This document shows, in pieces, positions 22,098-33,242 of a stretch of DNA of 64,000 nt (position 1 is the first letter of the stretch; every line of letters starts with the position of its first letter). The position numbers were made by a program, and so were the translations under genes. Source of the stretch: Dasypus novemcinctus (lineage: Eukaryota; Chordata; Mammalia; Cingulata; Dasypodidae); assembly GCF_030445035.2 (NCBI RefSeq), contig NC_080696.1, positions 25,495,661 to 25,559,660 of the forward strand, in the 5' to 3' direction. The notes beneath the pieces were generated by a model that made no database searches, had not been told where the DNA came from, and saw only the letters and a program-made list of their open reading frames with translations.

Positions 22098-23050
22098 GGC
22101 CACATCCAATTTACAGGATAAGTCAGGGTCCAACCCTCTTACTGTCTGAGCCTGTGACATTGCCATCTTTACTTCTGCTGGGGGTCTTACCATTCCCATG
22201 CATGACCCTTCCTGATTAACACATACAATGGTTTTAATATCTGAACTAAATGAGGGATGAAGGGTCTCCAGTAGCTGAACAACCCCAGAATAACCATTAA
22301 TTGTTTTGGAGTTTGTGGTGTGGGAAAATATTACACTTTAATAGTACTTGAGAAATTGACAGAACAGCAGGGACCTTGCAGCTTGTCCCAATTTTTTGCC
22401 TATCCCAGACTCTTATGATATCATTGTCTCTGATGCTTCCTTTAACTCTAAAAGAGAATTACTGCTTAAAATAATATCATTAGTATGATGATATAGGGTT
22501 AAAGCCACAGGTTTTCTCCAACCAGCCAGATCCTTCACCATGAGGCCAGGACAGATGATTGAGCTATGCATATAACCCATTGTTGGACTTCCCATCTAAA
22601 GGTGAATGCAGGAAGGCTAGTCTTTCTTAAGGAGGGACTAAGGAAAGCCTTAGTTAGATCAAAAGCAACATTATTTGGGAATGTTTCATACAGCAGTAGT
22701 GTTAATGTAATTTATGATAATCTACTGTTATGTACCACTCTTAGTAGCATCCAAGGGCCACTCTATTTAACCACAGAACTACATCTTCAGCAGAGGTGGA
22801 ATAAATCAAATAATAGGAGCCAAAGCATCCACTTCTTAATTACGAAGCAGACAGGTTGTTTCTGAGACATATAACATCTTCAAAATATTTTACGTCATGA
22901 TTATCAATACACCTTTCTCTAATGTTATGCAGAAAACATTAAGTTTCTAGGAATTTTTAAAAAATCTTTAAGTATGTGAATATTTTCCTCATAAAATTTG
23001 ATTAAAAGAAGGTTGAAAAATCCCTTTCAATTTTATAACAGTTTTCTGGG
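22098..23050 (-). pseudogene. pol: Old ERV pol (RT) remnant, second copy of ERV-Ser pol
   Basis: Aligns through its length with 44,810-45,780. A minus-strand frame (22,413-22,595) reads ALTLYHHTNDIILSSNSLLE, occupying the place of the RT catalytic YXDD box with the first aspartate changed to N. Stops are frequent. It shares indels and layout with the 45-kb copy, so both derive from the same ERV family. No LTR is attached on this copy. Confidence 0.6.
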
Positions 23051-23399
23051 AAAATAACATTGGCTTAGGTACACAGCTTTTTTGCAAAACAAAACAAAAC
23101 AGAATGGTCAAAATCCTACCCCAGTGAGCTGTTTTGGAATCTACAGAGCAGGAGACTGCAGGGCATTTTCCAGGAAAAGCATGGCAAAGAGGCAAAGAAC
23201 CAAAGGGAAAACCATGACTTGCTCACCCCTGTGGCTGGAAACAGCAGGCAATTAAGACCCTCAAGACAAATAGCTTGTGTGGAAACACTGGTTTGCACCA
23301 GCCAGCTGAGTAGAAGGGATCACTCTTTAGGTGGAAAAAGGGTCTGGCAAAGGGTGAAGAGTGGTTTCCATGCACCTAACTTGCCCAGACCTTGAAAAA
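23051..23399. other. Spacer, possibly HAL1-like 5' flank
   Basis: Contains a short (CAAAA)n run near 23,087-23,101. No gene was found. It may be the outermost 5' UTR of the HAL1-like element that follows. Confidence 0.35.
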
Positions 23400-23475
23400 T
23401 ATTAGAAGTCCAAGTCATCTTACAAAAAGGGAGGAAGAAGAGCCAGGTAAGCTTTCAAAAGACTATTTAGTCCAT

Positions 23476-23560
23476 AGAGCTACTCTAGCACAGTGGGTAA
23501 ATTCCTGCATTGCATGTAGAAGGTCACTGTTTCACATCCCAGTATCTCCTAAGAAAAGGA
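23476..23560 (+). repeat. tRNA-like module in 5' UTR of element A
   Basis: Reads AGCTACTCTAGCACAGTGGG then, about 40 bp on, GGTCACTGTTTCACATCCC: a degenerate A-box/B-box pair like the small SINEs at 61,470-61,560 and 61,580-61,690. Element B has a matching module at 56,370-56,455, at a similar distance from the shared CCTGCAGAGGGCAGG box. Confidence 0.5.
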
Positions 23561-23789
23561 ATACAGAAAGAGATAAGGCACACAAGCCAGTACCTTATGG
23601 CAGGGTACTTATTGACTGACACTCTGTTTTCTTTTACAGATTTTTGGATATTTTTTCTTTTCTTTTTTTTTGTTTTTCATTTATTTCCTTAACTAGAACT
23701 GGATGCATCACCTGCAGAGGGCAGGCTGCAGGGTGATTAACTGATGAGCACAAGCCACCTGAGAAGGTCCCTGGGGTCCTAAATAGGAA

Positions 23790-24340
23790 GTATGGTTTTC
23801 CTGAGTTGTTCCATTATTTCTGATGTGTTTCTTGTTTGTTCTTTTCCCTTTCTTTGTTTCTTGATTTCTTTTAATTATTCTTTCAACCTACATTATTTCT
23901 CCTTTCCTTCATTTTCAAATCTTCTGACTTCTGTTGTTTTTCTTTTGTTCCATCACTTCTCATTGGTATTCACTTTTTCTTTATCTCTCTCTCTCTTTTC
24001 CCCTTTTATTCTCTTCTTGTCTGCCTAACCTTTTATTTCATTCATTTTTTCTCTCCTTTCTCTCTCATTTTATTTTGTTCTACTCACTTGTTCTTCCTTT
24101 TAATTCATTCTATTTTCTCTCTTTTGCTTCTTGTTTTTTTATTTAACCTTTTTTATTCTTATTCCTTTGTATTATTGTGAATTTTTACTCAAATTACTTA
24201 GTTTCCTAGCAATTGTATGGTTCTCATTCTTCCTTTTATATATTATTATTATTACTATTATTCTACTTCTACTCTTATCAATCTCATTCCTTTACATTGA
24301 TCCAAATATTTTTCTTAAAGGGAACAAAGACTATTACACG
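23790..24340 (+). repeat. Pyrimidine-rich 5'-UTR tract of element A
   Basis: About 550 bp made almost only of T and C on the plus strand, ending in (TTA)n near 24,240-24,260. The same tract with recognisable words (TTTCTTGTTTGTT, CCTTTCCTTC, CAACCTTTTAATTCATTC) occurs at 56,690-57,190. Stop-poor Phe/Leu/Ser frames across it are compositional. Confidence 0.6.
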
Positions 24341-24359
24341 GATATACTATAAAAGGTAC

Positions 24360-24620
24360 CAAGTATCATAAAGTAACCGTAGAGAAGAAAGAGAAGCTAA
24401 GTAATCTAATAAGCCCACAAGATAAACAGATACCTAGACACCAACAAAAATATACAATGCATACTAAAAAGAAGACATGGTGCAGTCTGACAAACAAACT
24501 AAAAAATATCAGGATGTGTAGAACATGGAACAACTAATCAAGGATGTCCAAACAAATATCTAGAATCAAGTTAATGAATTAAAGGGAGGCATATAGGATA
24601 TTAAAAAGACACTAGGTCAC
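24360..24620 (+). pseudogene. L1/HAL1 ORF1 5' fragment (element A)
   Basis: Matches the beginning of ORF1 in element B (57,310-57,530): 'gataaacagatacctagacacca', 'acaaacaaactaaaaa', 'catggaacaactaatcaaggatgtccaaacaa'. It covers only the N-terminal coiled-coil-type region and stops at GACACTAGG, where module 1 of the 3' UTR begins. Internal stops present. Confidence 0.55.
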
Positions 24621-25714
24621 AGCAAGTGCCCGTATGGGCAAAATCTATAAGGTGGAAGTGAGCTGTTGTGCAGTGAAGGGATATGATAGGCGTGTAGGTA
24701 TACTATTGGGTTGAGTGAGGCAAACTTGACAGGGGGATAGGGTGGGAAGGATGTGTTGGACAGGCCAAAGAACTAGGGGAAGATTTGATATAGGAGCACA
24801 TGAGCCTTAGGGATTGGTGGGTACATGGATTAAACTAAAATTATCAGAAAACTCTTTGGCAATATGACAAGGAAGAGTTAATAGTTTATGGTGTTGGAAG
24901 GGGAGACATTTGGGACAAAGTATACCTGGGGCAGTCTTCTAGAAAATGTGCAAATGATCATTTTGCATTGTGTGTTGTATCAGTGGTGGGAGACCCACAT
25001 AATGAGTGGGAAGGAGTTGGACTCATACTTGGGAGGCACAAGATATTCTCAAGCAGAGGGGAAGTTTTAAGAGCATGGGTGGTTCCTAATAGGAGAGAAC
25101 AGATTATTATATGAAGCCCTCAGCATTGTTTCAAGTATCTATGAATCTTGTCCTTTGATGAGTGAAGCCTGGTGGTCGCCATGGGCCCTGTGGGGAGGGT
25201 GAAAGAGGAATAGAGTAGATAGAAGAGAGGGTATTGAGGGAACAAAGGAACTGTTCTCCATGATCTTGCAATGATGGATACAGGCCATTTTAAATTTCAT
25301 AAAAAATTTATAAAAATGTATGTCCTAAAATGTAAACCATAATGTAAACCATTGACCATGGTTAGTAGATATATTTCAATATTTGTACATTAGCTGTAAC
25401 AAATGTACCACCCAGATGTAAAAAGGCTATTAATAGGGAGGATAAAAAGGGGGAGGATGTTGGTATACTGGAGTTCCCTAATTCTGTATGTGAATTAACT
25501 GTGACCTAAAACTACTCTGAAGGTAAAATGGAAAAAGATAAGGCACTGGGGAAGAAATGGAAGAAAATGTCACTGTACATACAGGACAACAGATATTACA
25601 GTGGTGGAAGACAAACTATCAAATATGTTTTTTAAAAATATATTTTTATTTTTTAATACCCCAACTTTATTATTTTTACTTTATTTTAGTTTTTTTTAAA
25701 CATACAAATTTAAC

Positions 25715-25720
25715 TTTATT
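25715..25720 (-). terminator. Poly(A) signal of the MAD2L1 retrocopy
   Basis: AATAAA on the minus strand, 18 bp before the residual poly-A run, showing that the copied mRNA was properly cleaved and polyadenylated. Confidence 0.85.
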
Positions 25721-26393
25721 TCATCATCATTTAAAGCTTGATTTTATAAAACACAAAAAGACATTTTTAAGAAGTGTTCTATATCATAGAAAACTAAACA
25801 GTAGAAATATCCATGGCTTCATATATAAATTAGTCAAAGTTTTTTCAACATGGGAACTATACAACTAAATAAATGGCAAAAGGACCTAATAACGCAATGT
25901 TTCATTACTGGTGTTATACTAGTTACTTTCAGGGTCTAAACAAAGATCCTGAATATTCAGACTTCTTTTGCTGCATTTTATATTTATATATCTCCTTATC
26001 TATATTCTGACTTAAGCTACTTGACCAAAATGTATGATTTAGGAAGTCATTCGACTTTATAGCAAAAGTTTTCTCATCTATAGTTACCACCTTCAGAGGA
26101 ATGCTGATAAAATCCACAGGTTCCCTTTTGAACAATGTGCAATATGCTTTCGTGCTAATCTATTTAGCAAAACACAGTAACAACGAATACCTTACTCTCC
26201 TCTAATTCATGATATCAATCCCAGGGAAAGTCAAGCAGGTACTAAAAACTGGAACAATTATGCACGGTTCAGTAAAGTATAATGTTGGCTTTCCCTATCT
26301 AAAAATAAACAAAGAAATAAAACCTATCAACTAGAGTTGATTTTAGGAAAACCACATTTTAGAATTATAAGTACATTCTCCTCATCTCATCCC

Positions 26394-27011
26394 TCAGTCA
26401 TTAACAGGAATTTTGTAGGCCACCATGCTATTTACTTTGTGAATTGTGGTAGTAAATGAACGAAGACGGACTTCCTCAGAATTGGTAATGAACTGTGGTC
26501 CTGACTCTTCCCATTTTTCAGGTACAACCAAATCTTTGTCTGTATAAATCAGCAGATCAAATGAACAAGAAACTTCCAATAGTGGCAGAAATGTTACTGT
26601 CATTGTTATCTGTCTGATTACTGAACGAATTTCATCTTGGATAGCTTTCTGTGACTTTTCTCTGTGTGCACTGTCATCTTTTGCAGTCTTGTCACACTCA
26701 ATATCAAACTGCCATCTTTCCAGGACTTCACCACTTTCAATATTTGAGATGACTACCACCAGTTTCTGAACAGAACACTTGTATAACCAATCTTTTAGTT
26801 GTTCCACCACATTATTGAGGTATTTTATGAGCTCAGGATCAGTAGTTATAAGCAAGGTGAGTCCATATTTCTGTACTCGTGTAAAGGTTTCAAATGGATA
26901 TATGCCACGCTGATATAAAATGCTATTGATGCCAAAAGAGAAGAACTCGGCCACAATTTCGGCGCTCCCACTCAGGGTAATGCCCTGCTCCCGGGAGAGC
27001 TGCCGCGCCAT
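26394..27011 (-). CDS. MAD2L1: MAD2A (MAD2L1) retrogene, intact 205-codon frame
   Basis: Encodes a full-length MAD2A-like HORMA-domain protein. In the parent gene this binds CDC20 and MAD1 at kinetochores and restrains the anaphase-promoting complex until chromosomes are attached. The frame runs from MARQLSREQG to a MVAYKIPVND C-terminus, with the HORMA fold over nearly the whole length and the C-terminal safety-belt strand (RSFTTTIHKVNSMVAYKIP) intact. The start was taken at 27,011 because it gives the family length of 205 residues; an in-frame ATG four codons upstream would add only MGLA. No stop or frameshift is present. From memory I count about seven differences from the human protein (for example L3R, L-to-P in the TTDPELIKY segment). 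Lacking introns, it is a retrocopy. Whether it is transcribed is unknown; no promoter of its own is visible. Confidence 0.9.
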   Translation of the reverse strand: MARQLSREQGITLSGSAEIVAEFFSFGINSILYQRGIYPFETFTRVQKYGLTLLITTDPELIKYLNNVVEQLKDWLYKCSVQKLVVVISNIESGEVLERWQFDIECDKTAKDDSAHREKSQKAIQDEIRSVIRQITMTVTFLPLLEVSCSFDLLIYTDKDLVVPEKWEESGPQFITNSEEVRLRSFTTTIHKVNSMVAYKIPVND

Positions 27012-28827
27012 GGCCAGGCCCAAAGATGCGCTTTCACCCTGTAAACAGCACCAGCAGCGCCTTCTCTGCAGTTCCCCGCCACTCGTTTCAAAAGTAACCT
27101 ATTTTAGTTTTAACTATTCTAAATTATTACCTATTTTATTTCTTATTTAAACCTACCATTATTATTTCATTTTCCTATTAATCAACTTTAGCAATATTCT
27201 TGGCTTCATTTTTGAAGAAGTTTTGTATCACAGAAGGGTTACAACTTGGACAAGGAAGGATCATTGGTGTTGGGTGCCAGTAATGGGGGAAACATGGGAG
27301 GGGGTTTGTCTGAGCATGCATATATAGTATGTAGGTATGTTCATATGTTTGTTGGGTATTGACACAGTGTGTAGAGGTTCACATGACAACTGAGGGAGTG
27401 CTGAGCTCCCACCCTGGGGAGCTCTGCCACACTCCCAGTGGAGCAGCAGCAATCCCCCAAGTGTAGGGACAATGACCAGTGAAGATAGTTGGTCCAATGA
27501 TGGGCTTTGATATTGATGACTGTGCTTATTATTGTTTTGCTCTTGAATTTGCAACTTACTCTGCTGTTGAAGGGTGCCTAAGAGTTGCTTCTGAGAGCCT
27601 CCACGTTGCTCAAATGGGGCCTCTATCTAAGCCAAATTCAGCATATAAATGCATTACCTTCCCTACAGAGTGGGACATGACTCCTTGGGACAAGCCTCCC
27701 TGGCACCAATTGATTACTACCAAGTACAGGATGATGAGGCAACTGGAAAGGACCTTGAATAAAAGGGAGAAAATGTAAAGAGAAATGAGTTTATATGGCT
27801 AAGAGATTTCAAAGTGAGTTGGGAGTTCATCAATGAATAATGCTTATGGCCATCTCAGCAGTATCTCATAGACAACTAAATTAGATACTACCCCAAATAG
27901 TGGGGCTCCTGAGGGCTCCAGAGACACCCAGGTCCTATGGTCATAGTAAATAGGTACAGAATTTGATGTCTGCCAGTGGGCCTTACTTTGGAGTTTGTGA
28001 TCATAAGTGTGACAGTTGTCTCATCTGTGACTTCTCTACACATGCCCCTTCTGTGCCTTTTATTTGAACCTATAGCTGGTGCTGGAGCTGGTAGGTGCAC
28101 ATTCAAGACACTTGAATCCTTGGGCAATCCATGTCCTGGTCTCAGAGCCTCAGCAGAGTTGCAACACATACTCCCTAGTTCATTGGTCTCACCCAAAACG
28201 ACTAAAAAGGGTGTAAGGATGGAAAACCACCACACCAAGGAATCAGTCTACAATTGCAAGCAAAAGAATCACATCCATCAGCCATATGGGATCAAAGCAC
28301 CCTCCCAATAAGAGGTAGAGTGGGCATCAGCATCAAGGAATTCTCAGGAGTGGAGAATAAAATATGGACTAGAGTGGACTTACCAGTATTCTACTATAGA
28401 TTTATTGTGATTCTAGCAATGGATGAAATAACGTTATTGATGTGACAGTTGGCACTGGAGGTGCTGAAGGCAGGAAGAGGGAAAAAGAGGTGAAATATGG
28501 AGGCATTTTCAGGACTTGGAATTGACCTGAATTACATTGCAATGACAGATACAGGTCATTATATATCCTGCCATAACCTACAGAATTGAGTGGGAGAGAG
28601 TGCAAACTTCAATGTAAACTATAACCCATGCTTAGTGGCAATGCTCCAAAATGTGTTAATCTATTGCAATGGTTGTACCACACTAATGAAAGAAGTTGTT
28701 AATTTTGGGAAAAGTGGGAGGTGTTTGAAGTGGGGCATATGGGAATCCCTTGTATATTTTTATGTAGCATTTTATGTAATCAAAGTATCCTTTAAGATAA
28801 ATAAAAAATATACATTTAATGAAAAGA

Positions 28828-30350
28828 AAAGAAGACACAGGAGGAACATACTGAAGGGAGAGCACCATCCCCCACTAAGTATAAATCCTAACAGGGCTAC
28901 TCCCAATCATATACTTATCAAATTGTCCAATACTGAAGACAGAGAGAGAATACATAAAGCAGAAAGAAAAAAGAGATCGATCACATACAATGGAAGTTCA
29001 ATAATATTAAGTGCTGATTTCTCATCTGAAAGCATGAAGGCAAGAATGCTGAGATATGACATAGTTGAGGTTCTGAAAGAAAGAAAAATCTGCCAAATTA
29101 AAATTTCATTCAAAAATGAGGGAATGTTCAATATATTGACAGATAAACAAAAATTGATGTAATTTGTCAGGAAGAGTCCTACCTTTCAAAAAATGTTAAA
29201 GGGTATTCTGCAGGTTGAAAGGAAAAGAGAGGAGAGAGATGGTTGTAAGAGAGTATAAAAGGAAAAATTCCACCAACATTAAAAAAAATGAAAACACAAC
29301 AATCAAATTTATTTGAAAGAGTTAAGGGCCCTGAATAGCTAGAAACATCATAAAAAGGAAAAGCAAATGCTTATCTCCAGGCTTTAAATCATATTACATA
29401 CCTATAGTGGTAAAAACAGAATGGTACTGGCATAAATACAGACACATAGACCAATGGAATCAAATTTATGCTTCAGAAACAGACCCTCACATATATGGTC
29501 AAGTGATTTTTGACTAGCCTATCAAACCCACACAACTTGGGTAGAGCAGTCTATTCAACAATTGGTGCTGAAAGAATTGGATATCCATAGCCAAAAGAAG
29601 GAAAGAGGACTCTGTCTCACACCTTATCCAAAAATTAACTCAAAATGTGTCAAAAACCTAAAGATAGCATCATAAAACTTCTAGAAGAAATTTTAGGAAA
29701 ATATCTTCAAGACTTGGTGGTAGGTGGTGGATTCTTAAAAGAGATAAGAGAACTGAGATGGACTACTGATGTTTAATGTACGTAGAAGTTTTAATTTGCT
29801 TTACTGTAAAAGTATGGAAATGTATAGAGTGGATGGCAACACAGTGAGTAACAGTTATTTTATAAATGGGGATGTGACTGAAAATGATAGTCTAGGCATG
29901 TAAATGCCAATTGACAGAATGTTGGAGAATAATCTAGGAACAGAATAGCAGAGTAAACCAAGAGGTGGATGAGAATTGTGGTTGATGGTACAGATGCAAG
30001 TGTGTCCTTTGTTAGCTAGAGCAAATGTACATCACTACTGCGGGGTGTTGGGAATGTGGAGAAGCATGGGAAAAATACAGCTGGAGTGACCTATGGACTG
30101 TGGTTAGTAGTAATAATATAATATTCTTTCCTCTATGTGAAAGATGTACTGGGTTGACAATGAGGCAGTATAGAAAATGTGAGCCAAATGTACACTTTGG
30201 ACATGGTAACAATCAGATGATTTTATCTTTTCTGTAGTAAATGTTCCACCACAGTTGTGTTGATGGAAGGGTGTTGTTTGGGAATTCTGCACATGTGCAT
30301 GATTGTTTTATAAGTTTTCAACTTCTGTCATAAAAAAAATATATTTAAAA
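28828..30350 (+). mobile_element. L1 copy with internal deletion (ORF1 end, ORF2 end, 3' UTR)
   Basis: Plus-strand L1. 28,840-29,162 is the ORF1 C-terminal domain (frame reads YNGSSIILSADFSSESMKAR and ends in NILTDKQKLM before a stop). An ORF1-ORF2 spacer follows, then ORF2 C-terminal coding remains at 29,290-29,740 ('ccaatggaatcaaatttatg', 'ggatatccatagccaaaag'), then a 3' UTR ending GTTTTATAAGTTTTCAACTTCTG. Most of ORF2 is missing between 29,290 and the preceding spacer. Several stops; not active. Confidence 0.75.
28845..29162 (+). pseudogene. L1 ORF1 C-terminal domain
   Basis: About 105 codons in one frame matching the RNA-binding C-terminal domain of L1 ORF1p, terminating naturally. The open frame continues upstream into the preceding element's tail by chance, so any upstream ATG is not the real start. 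Confidence 0.65.
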
Positions 30351-30830
30351 GATAATAATAGGGTGGGTTATAGAAAAACAAACCAAATATATGATAAGTA
30401 CTGTGATTCGTAGTAAGATGTTGACAATATTCTTTCATAATTTGTAAGAAACGTCTTACAACAATGCAAGGTGTTGGTGGAGGGCTGAAGTATGGGACCC
30501 CTGCATGATATTATGCATGTTTGCTATGTAAGTTCACAACTTTTATTATACACTTGCTTATGTAGGTTCACGTATAAATGATATAAAGATAATAATAACA
30601 GGGGTAGTTGGGGGGAAATACTTTGTTTAGTAGTAATATTTTGACAATGCTCTTTAATTATTAGTTAAAAAGTTTTAGCAACAATGCAAGTTATTAGTGG
30701 TAGGTGAGTTATGAGAGTCCTGTATGATGTTATATATGTTTGTTTTGTAAGTTCACAACTATTATTACACACTTATTGTTTATGTATATTTATGTATGAG
30801 TGATATACTTCAATAAATTAATTTTTAAAA
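30351..30830 (+). repeat. Two extra tandem copies of the L1 3'-UTR end
   Basis: Units 30,351-30,595 and 30,596-30,830 are related to each other and to the end of the preceding 3' UTR: each has 'gataataata...gg', a 'gacaat..tcttt' segment, 'caacaatgcaag', a 'gtaagttcacaact' box and a 'ttattacacacttattg'-like tail. The result is a three-unit tandem of about 240 bp. Confidence 0.6.
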
Positions 30831-30849
30831 ATGAAGCCTAATATATAGC

Positions 30850-33060
30850 AAAATTCAGTTAATAGAATAATGAAATATTAATGATAGGTTTAAACATTAG
30901 AAATAAAATAAAATACATAATAATTTAGAAAAAACAAAGGAAAAAATTTGTGGTGTTAGAAATGTAAAATATTATGAATAATAAATAAATATATTTTTTT
31001 CATTTTGCCTGTCATCACTCTAATAGGTGTTGTCCTGTATTTACAGTGGCAATCTCTTCCATGTCTTCCTCAGTGTCTTACCTTTTTTTTTTTCATTATG
31101 TTTTCAAAGTTTTAGGTCACTATAAAGTCACCTACAGAATATAGGGGACTATCATATACCCAATATCCTCCCCCTTTTCCAATTCCCCAGCAATGATCTT
31201 TTTACCTGTGGATGTTAATTTGTTACAACTGATGTACAAATATTGAAACATAGATACTAACCATGATCAGTAGTTCACATTATGGTTTACATTTTAGACC
31301 ATACACATTTATAAATTTTTGGTGAAATTTAATATGGCCTGTATCTAAAATTGATTTACCACCTCCTCCATCTATTCTATCCCTCTCTCCCTTTCCCTGT
31401 GGTGCCCACAATGATAACCAAGCTTCACTACTTGAAGGACAAGATTCACAGATACTTGTAGTAAAGCTGAGGACTTGACACACTGGTCTGTCATCCCCCT
31501 TTAGGAGCCACCCATGCTATCAAGAGACACACTCCCTGCTGTGTACTCCCCATAATGGGAGTACAACTCTTTCCTGCTCATTGTATGGGTCTCTACCAAC
31601 TGATATAACATACTATATGACAAGATGAGCACACACTCTCTCCCAAGAAGCCTGCCCAGGGATGCCTGTGCCAAATTCCCCCCATCCAACACCCTAATCT
31701 AGTAACCCTTCCTTATATTGTCAAAAGTGTTTTCTTGACATTATAGTTCAATCATCTACCTGCCAAACTCCTGTGTTCACCTGCTCCCCATAACCCTCCA
31801 CCCAGTTCCATGGACCATGTGAACCATCCTCCCAACCCTAGCCCCTGTCAAGTTCTGCACAACCCAACCTGATATTATCCCTATATCCCATCATATATCA
31901 TCACTAATATATAGTGTCTGTCTTTGTCTCTCACAATAGTTTTGCATTGAATGTCTATTTTTTCCAATATTAGTATAGCTACTTCTGTCCTTTCTTGATT
32001 ATTGTTTGCTTGTATGACTGTTTTCCAACCATTCTTTTTCAATCTTCTAGAATCCATGAACTTAATGTGGTTTCTTATAGGCAGTATATAGATGGGTCAT
32101 ATTTCCTTATCCATTCTGCCAATATGTCTCTTGACTTGTGAGTTTAATCCATTAACATTCAATGGCATTACTCTCAAGGAATTACTTGCACTAGCCATAT
32201 TGCCTTTGGGTATATGTCATATGTTCTATTTTTTCTTTTCTTTTTTTGTCTTTTTAGTTGTTCTTACACTCTCCTCCAACTCCCTCTATTTTTCCTCTCA
32301 ACCTGCAGAACTCCTTTTAGTATTTCTTGATGGGCAGGTTTCTTATTGGCATACTCTCATAATGTCTGTTTATCTGTGAATAATCTGAACTCTCCATCAT
32401 TTTTGAATTCCAGATTAGCTGGATAGAGATTTCTTGGCTGGAAATTTTCTCTTATAGTACCTTGACTATGTCAAAACACTGCCTTCTTGTCTCAGTGATT
32501 TCAGATGAGAAATCAACTGTTCAACTTATTAGCCTTCCCTTGTATGTGATGGTTCTCTTTTCTCTTACTGCTTTCAGTATTTTCTCTTTGTCGTAAGTAT
32601 TGGATAATTTGACAAATATATGTCTTGGAGCAGGCTGCTGGGATTTATATTGTTTGGGGTTCAATTCACTTACTGGACATATACACCAATCTCCCTCAAT
32701 ACAATTTGGAAGTTTTCAGCCACTATTTCCTACAAAACCCCTTCTGTTGCCTTTCCCTTCTCTTCTTCTTCTGGTATGCCTATAATGCATATGTTTCTGC
32801 ATTTTGTGTTCCTATTCATTTCTCTAAGTCCCTGCTTGGTTTTTTTTCCTGTCTTTTTACCTATCTGATCTACTGTTTGATCTCAGATATACATACTGTC
32901 TTCCACATCACTGATTCTTTCCTTTGCCTGTTCAAATATACTGTTATGTGCTTCCAGAGAATTTTGACTTCTTGAATTGTGCTATTCATCACCATCACAT
33001 CTTTTACCTTCTGTGTATGTTTAAAATTTCTTCAGTATGCTCTCCCATTGTTTTCTTTTT
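30850..33060 (-). mobile_element. L1/HAL1-like element, minus strand
   Basis: Antisense copy. In its own order it has ORF1 (33,010-32,450, matching 57,550-58,170), then the ORF1/ORF2 spacer and the first codons of ORF2 endonuclease (32,180-31,925: 'aatgttaatggattaaactcacaagtcaagagacatattggcagaatgg', read discontinuously), then a jump to 3'-UTR module 1 (31,920-31,100) and the start of module 2 (31,090-30,850). Only the beginning of ORF2 remains. Confidence 0.65.
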
Positions 33061-33112
33061 TTTTATCTATTATTTTTTATTAAATAGTCTGGGGAGCCTG
33101 GGTCCTGGGTAG

Positions 33113-33240
33113 CCACACTGGGAAAGCTATGTACTACACTAAAAAAATGCATTATGACATTAAAGATTCTGGGTTCCCACACTGGGAAAGCTATGTACTG
33201 CAGTAAAAAAAAGTGCATTGAAATATTAAAGATTCTATTA
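33113..33240 (+). repeat. Two-copy direct repeat, about 66 bp
   Basis: CCACACTGGGAAAGCTATGT followed by 'actRcaRtaaaaaaa...ttaaagattct' occurs twice in tandem. The second copy runs into the target site of the next L1 insertion. Not part of any L1 module seen elsewhere. Confidence 0.7.
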
Positions 33241-33242
33241 GA

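Larger units (their letters stand above)
25690..27099 (-). mobile_element. MAD2L1: MAD2L1 processed retrocopy
   Basis: Intronless cDNA copy inserted by L1 machinery. Minus-sense order: about 88 bp of 5' UTR, a 205-codon frame (27,011-26,394), about 0.7 kb of 3' UTR, AATAAA (plus TTTATT at 25,715-25,720) and a short poly-A (eight T's on plus, 25,690-25,697) 18 bp further on. A perfect 12-bp target duplication TATTTTAGTTTT lies at 25,682-25,693 and 27,100-27,111, overlapping the T-run by four bases. The minus-strand insertion point reads GTT/AAAACT, the L1 endonuclease consensus. It sits in module 2 of a HAL1-like element, so it is younger than that element. Confidence 0.93.
23400..28815 (+). 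mobile_element. HAL1-like element A (ORF1 fragment, no ORF2)
   Basis: Plus-strand element with the same order as element B at 56,365-60,490: tRNA-like module, conserved box CCTGCAGAGGGCAGGCTGCA, a 500-bp T/C-rich tract (23,790-24,340), start of ORF1, then directly long 3'-UTR modules without ORF2. ORF1 breaks off at about 24,610 and joins module 1 (24,620-25,520), followed by module 2 (25,525-28,815) ending in a short A-rich tail. A MAD2L1 retrocopy (25,690-27,099) interrupts module 2. Related module 1 follows genuine ORF2 at 41.5 kb, so the family is L1-derived. Confidence 0.6.

Noticed and set aside
24360-25520. Element A as an L1 with ORF2 merely deleted in this copy
   Set aside because: Element B shows the same overall order without ORF2, so an ORF1-only architecture explains both better, although this remains untested.
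27012-27023. Alternative MAD2L1 start four codons upstream
   Set aside because: The extra codons are in the former 5' UTR; the downstream ATG gives the family-typical length and N-terminus.
28590-29162. 190-codon frame taken as one gene
   Set aside because: It joins the tail of one element with ORF1 of the next L1 by chance; only the last about 105 codons are ORF1.
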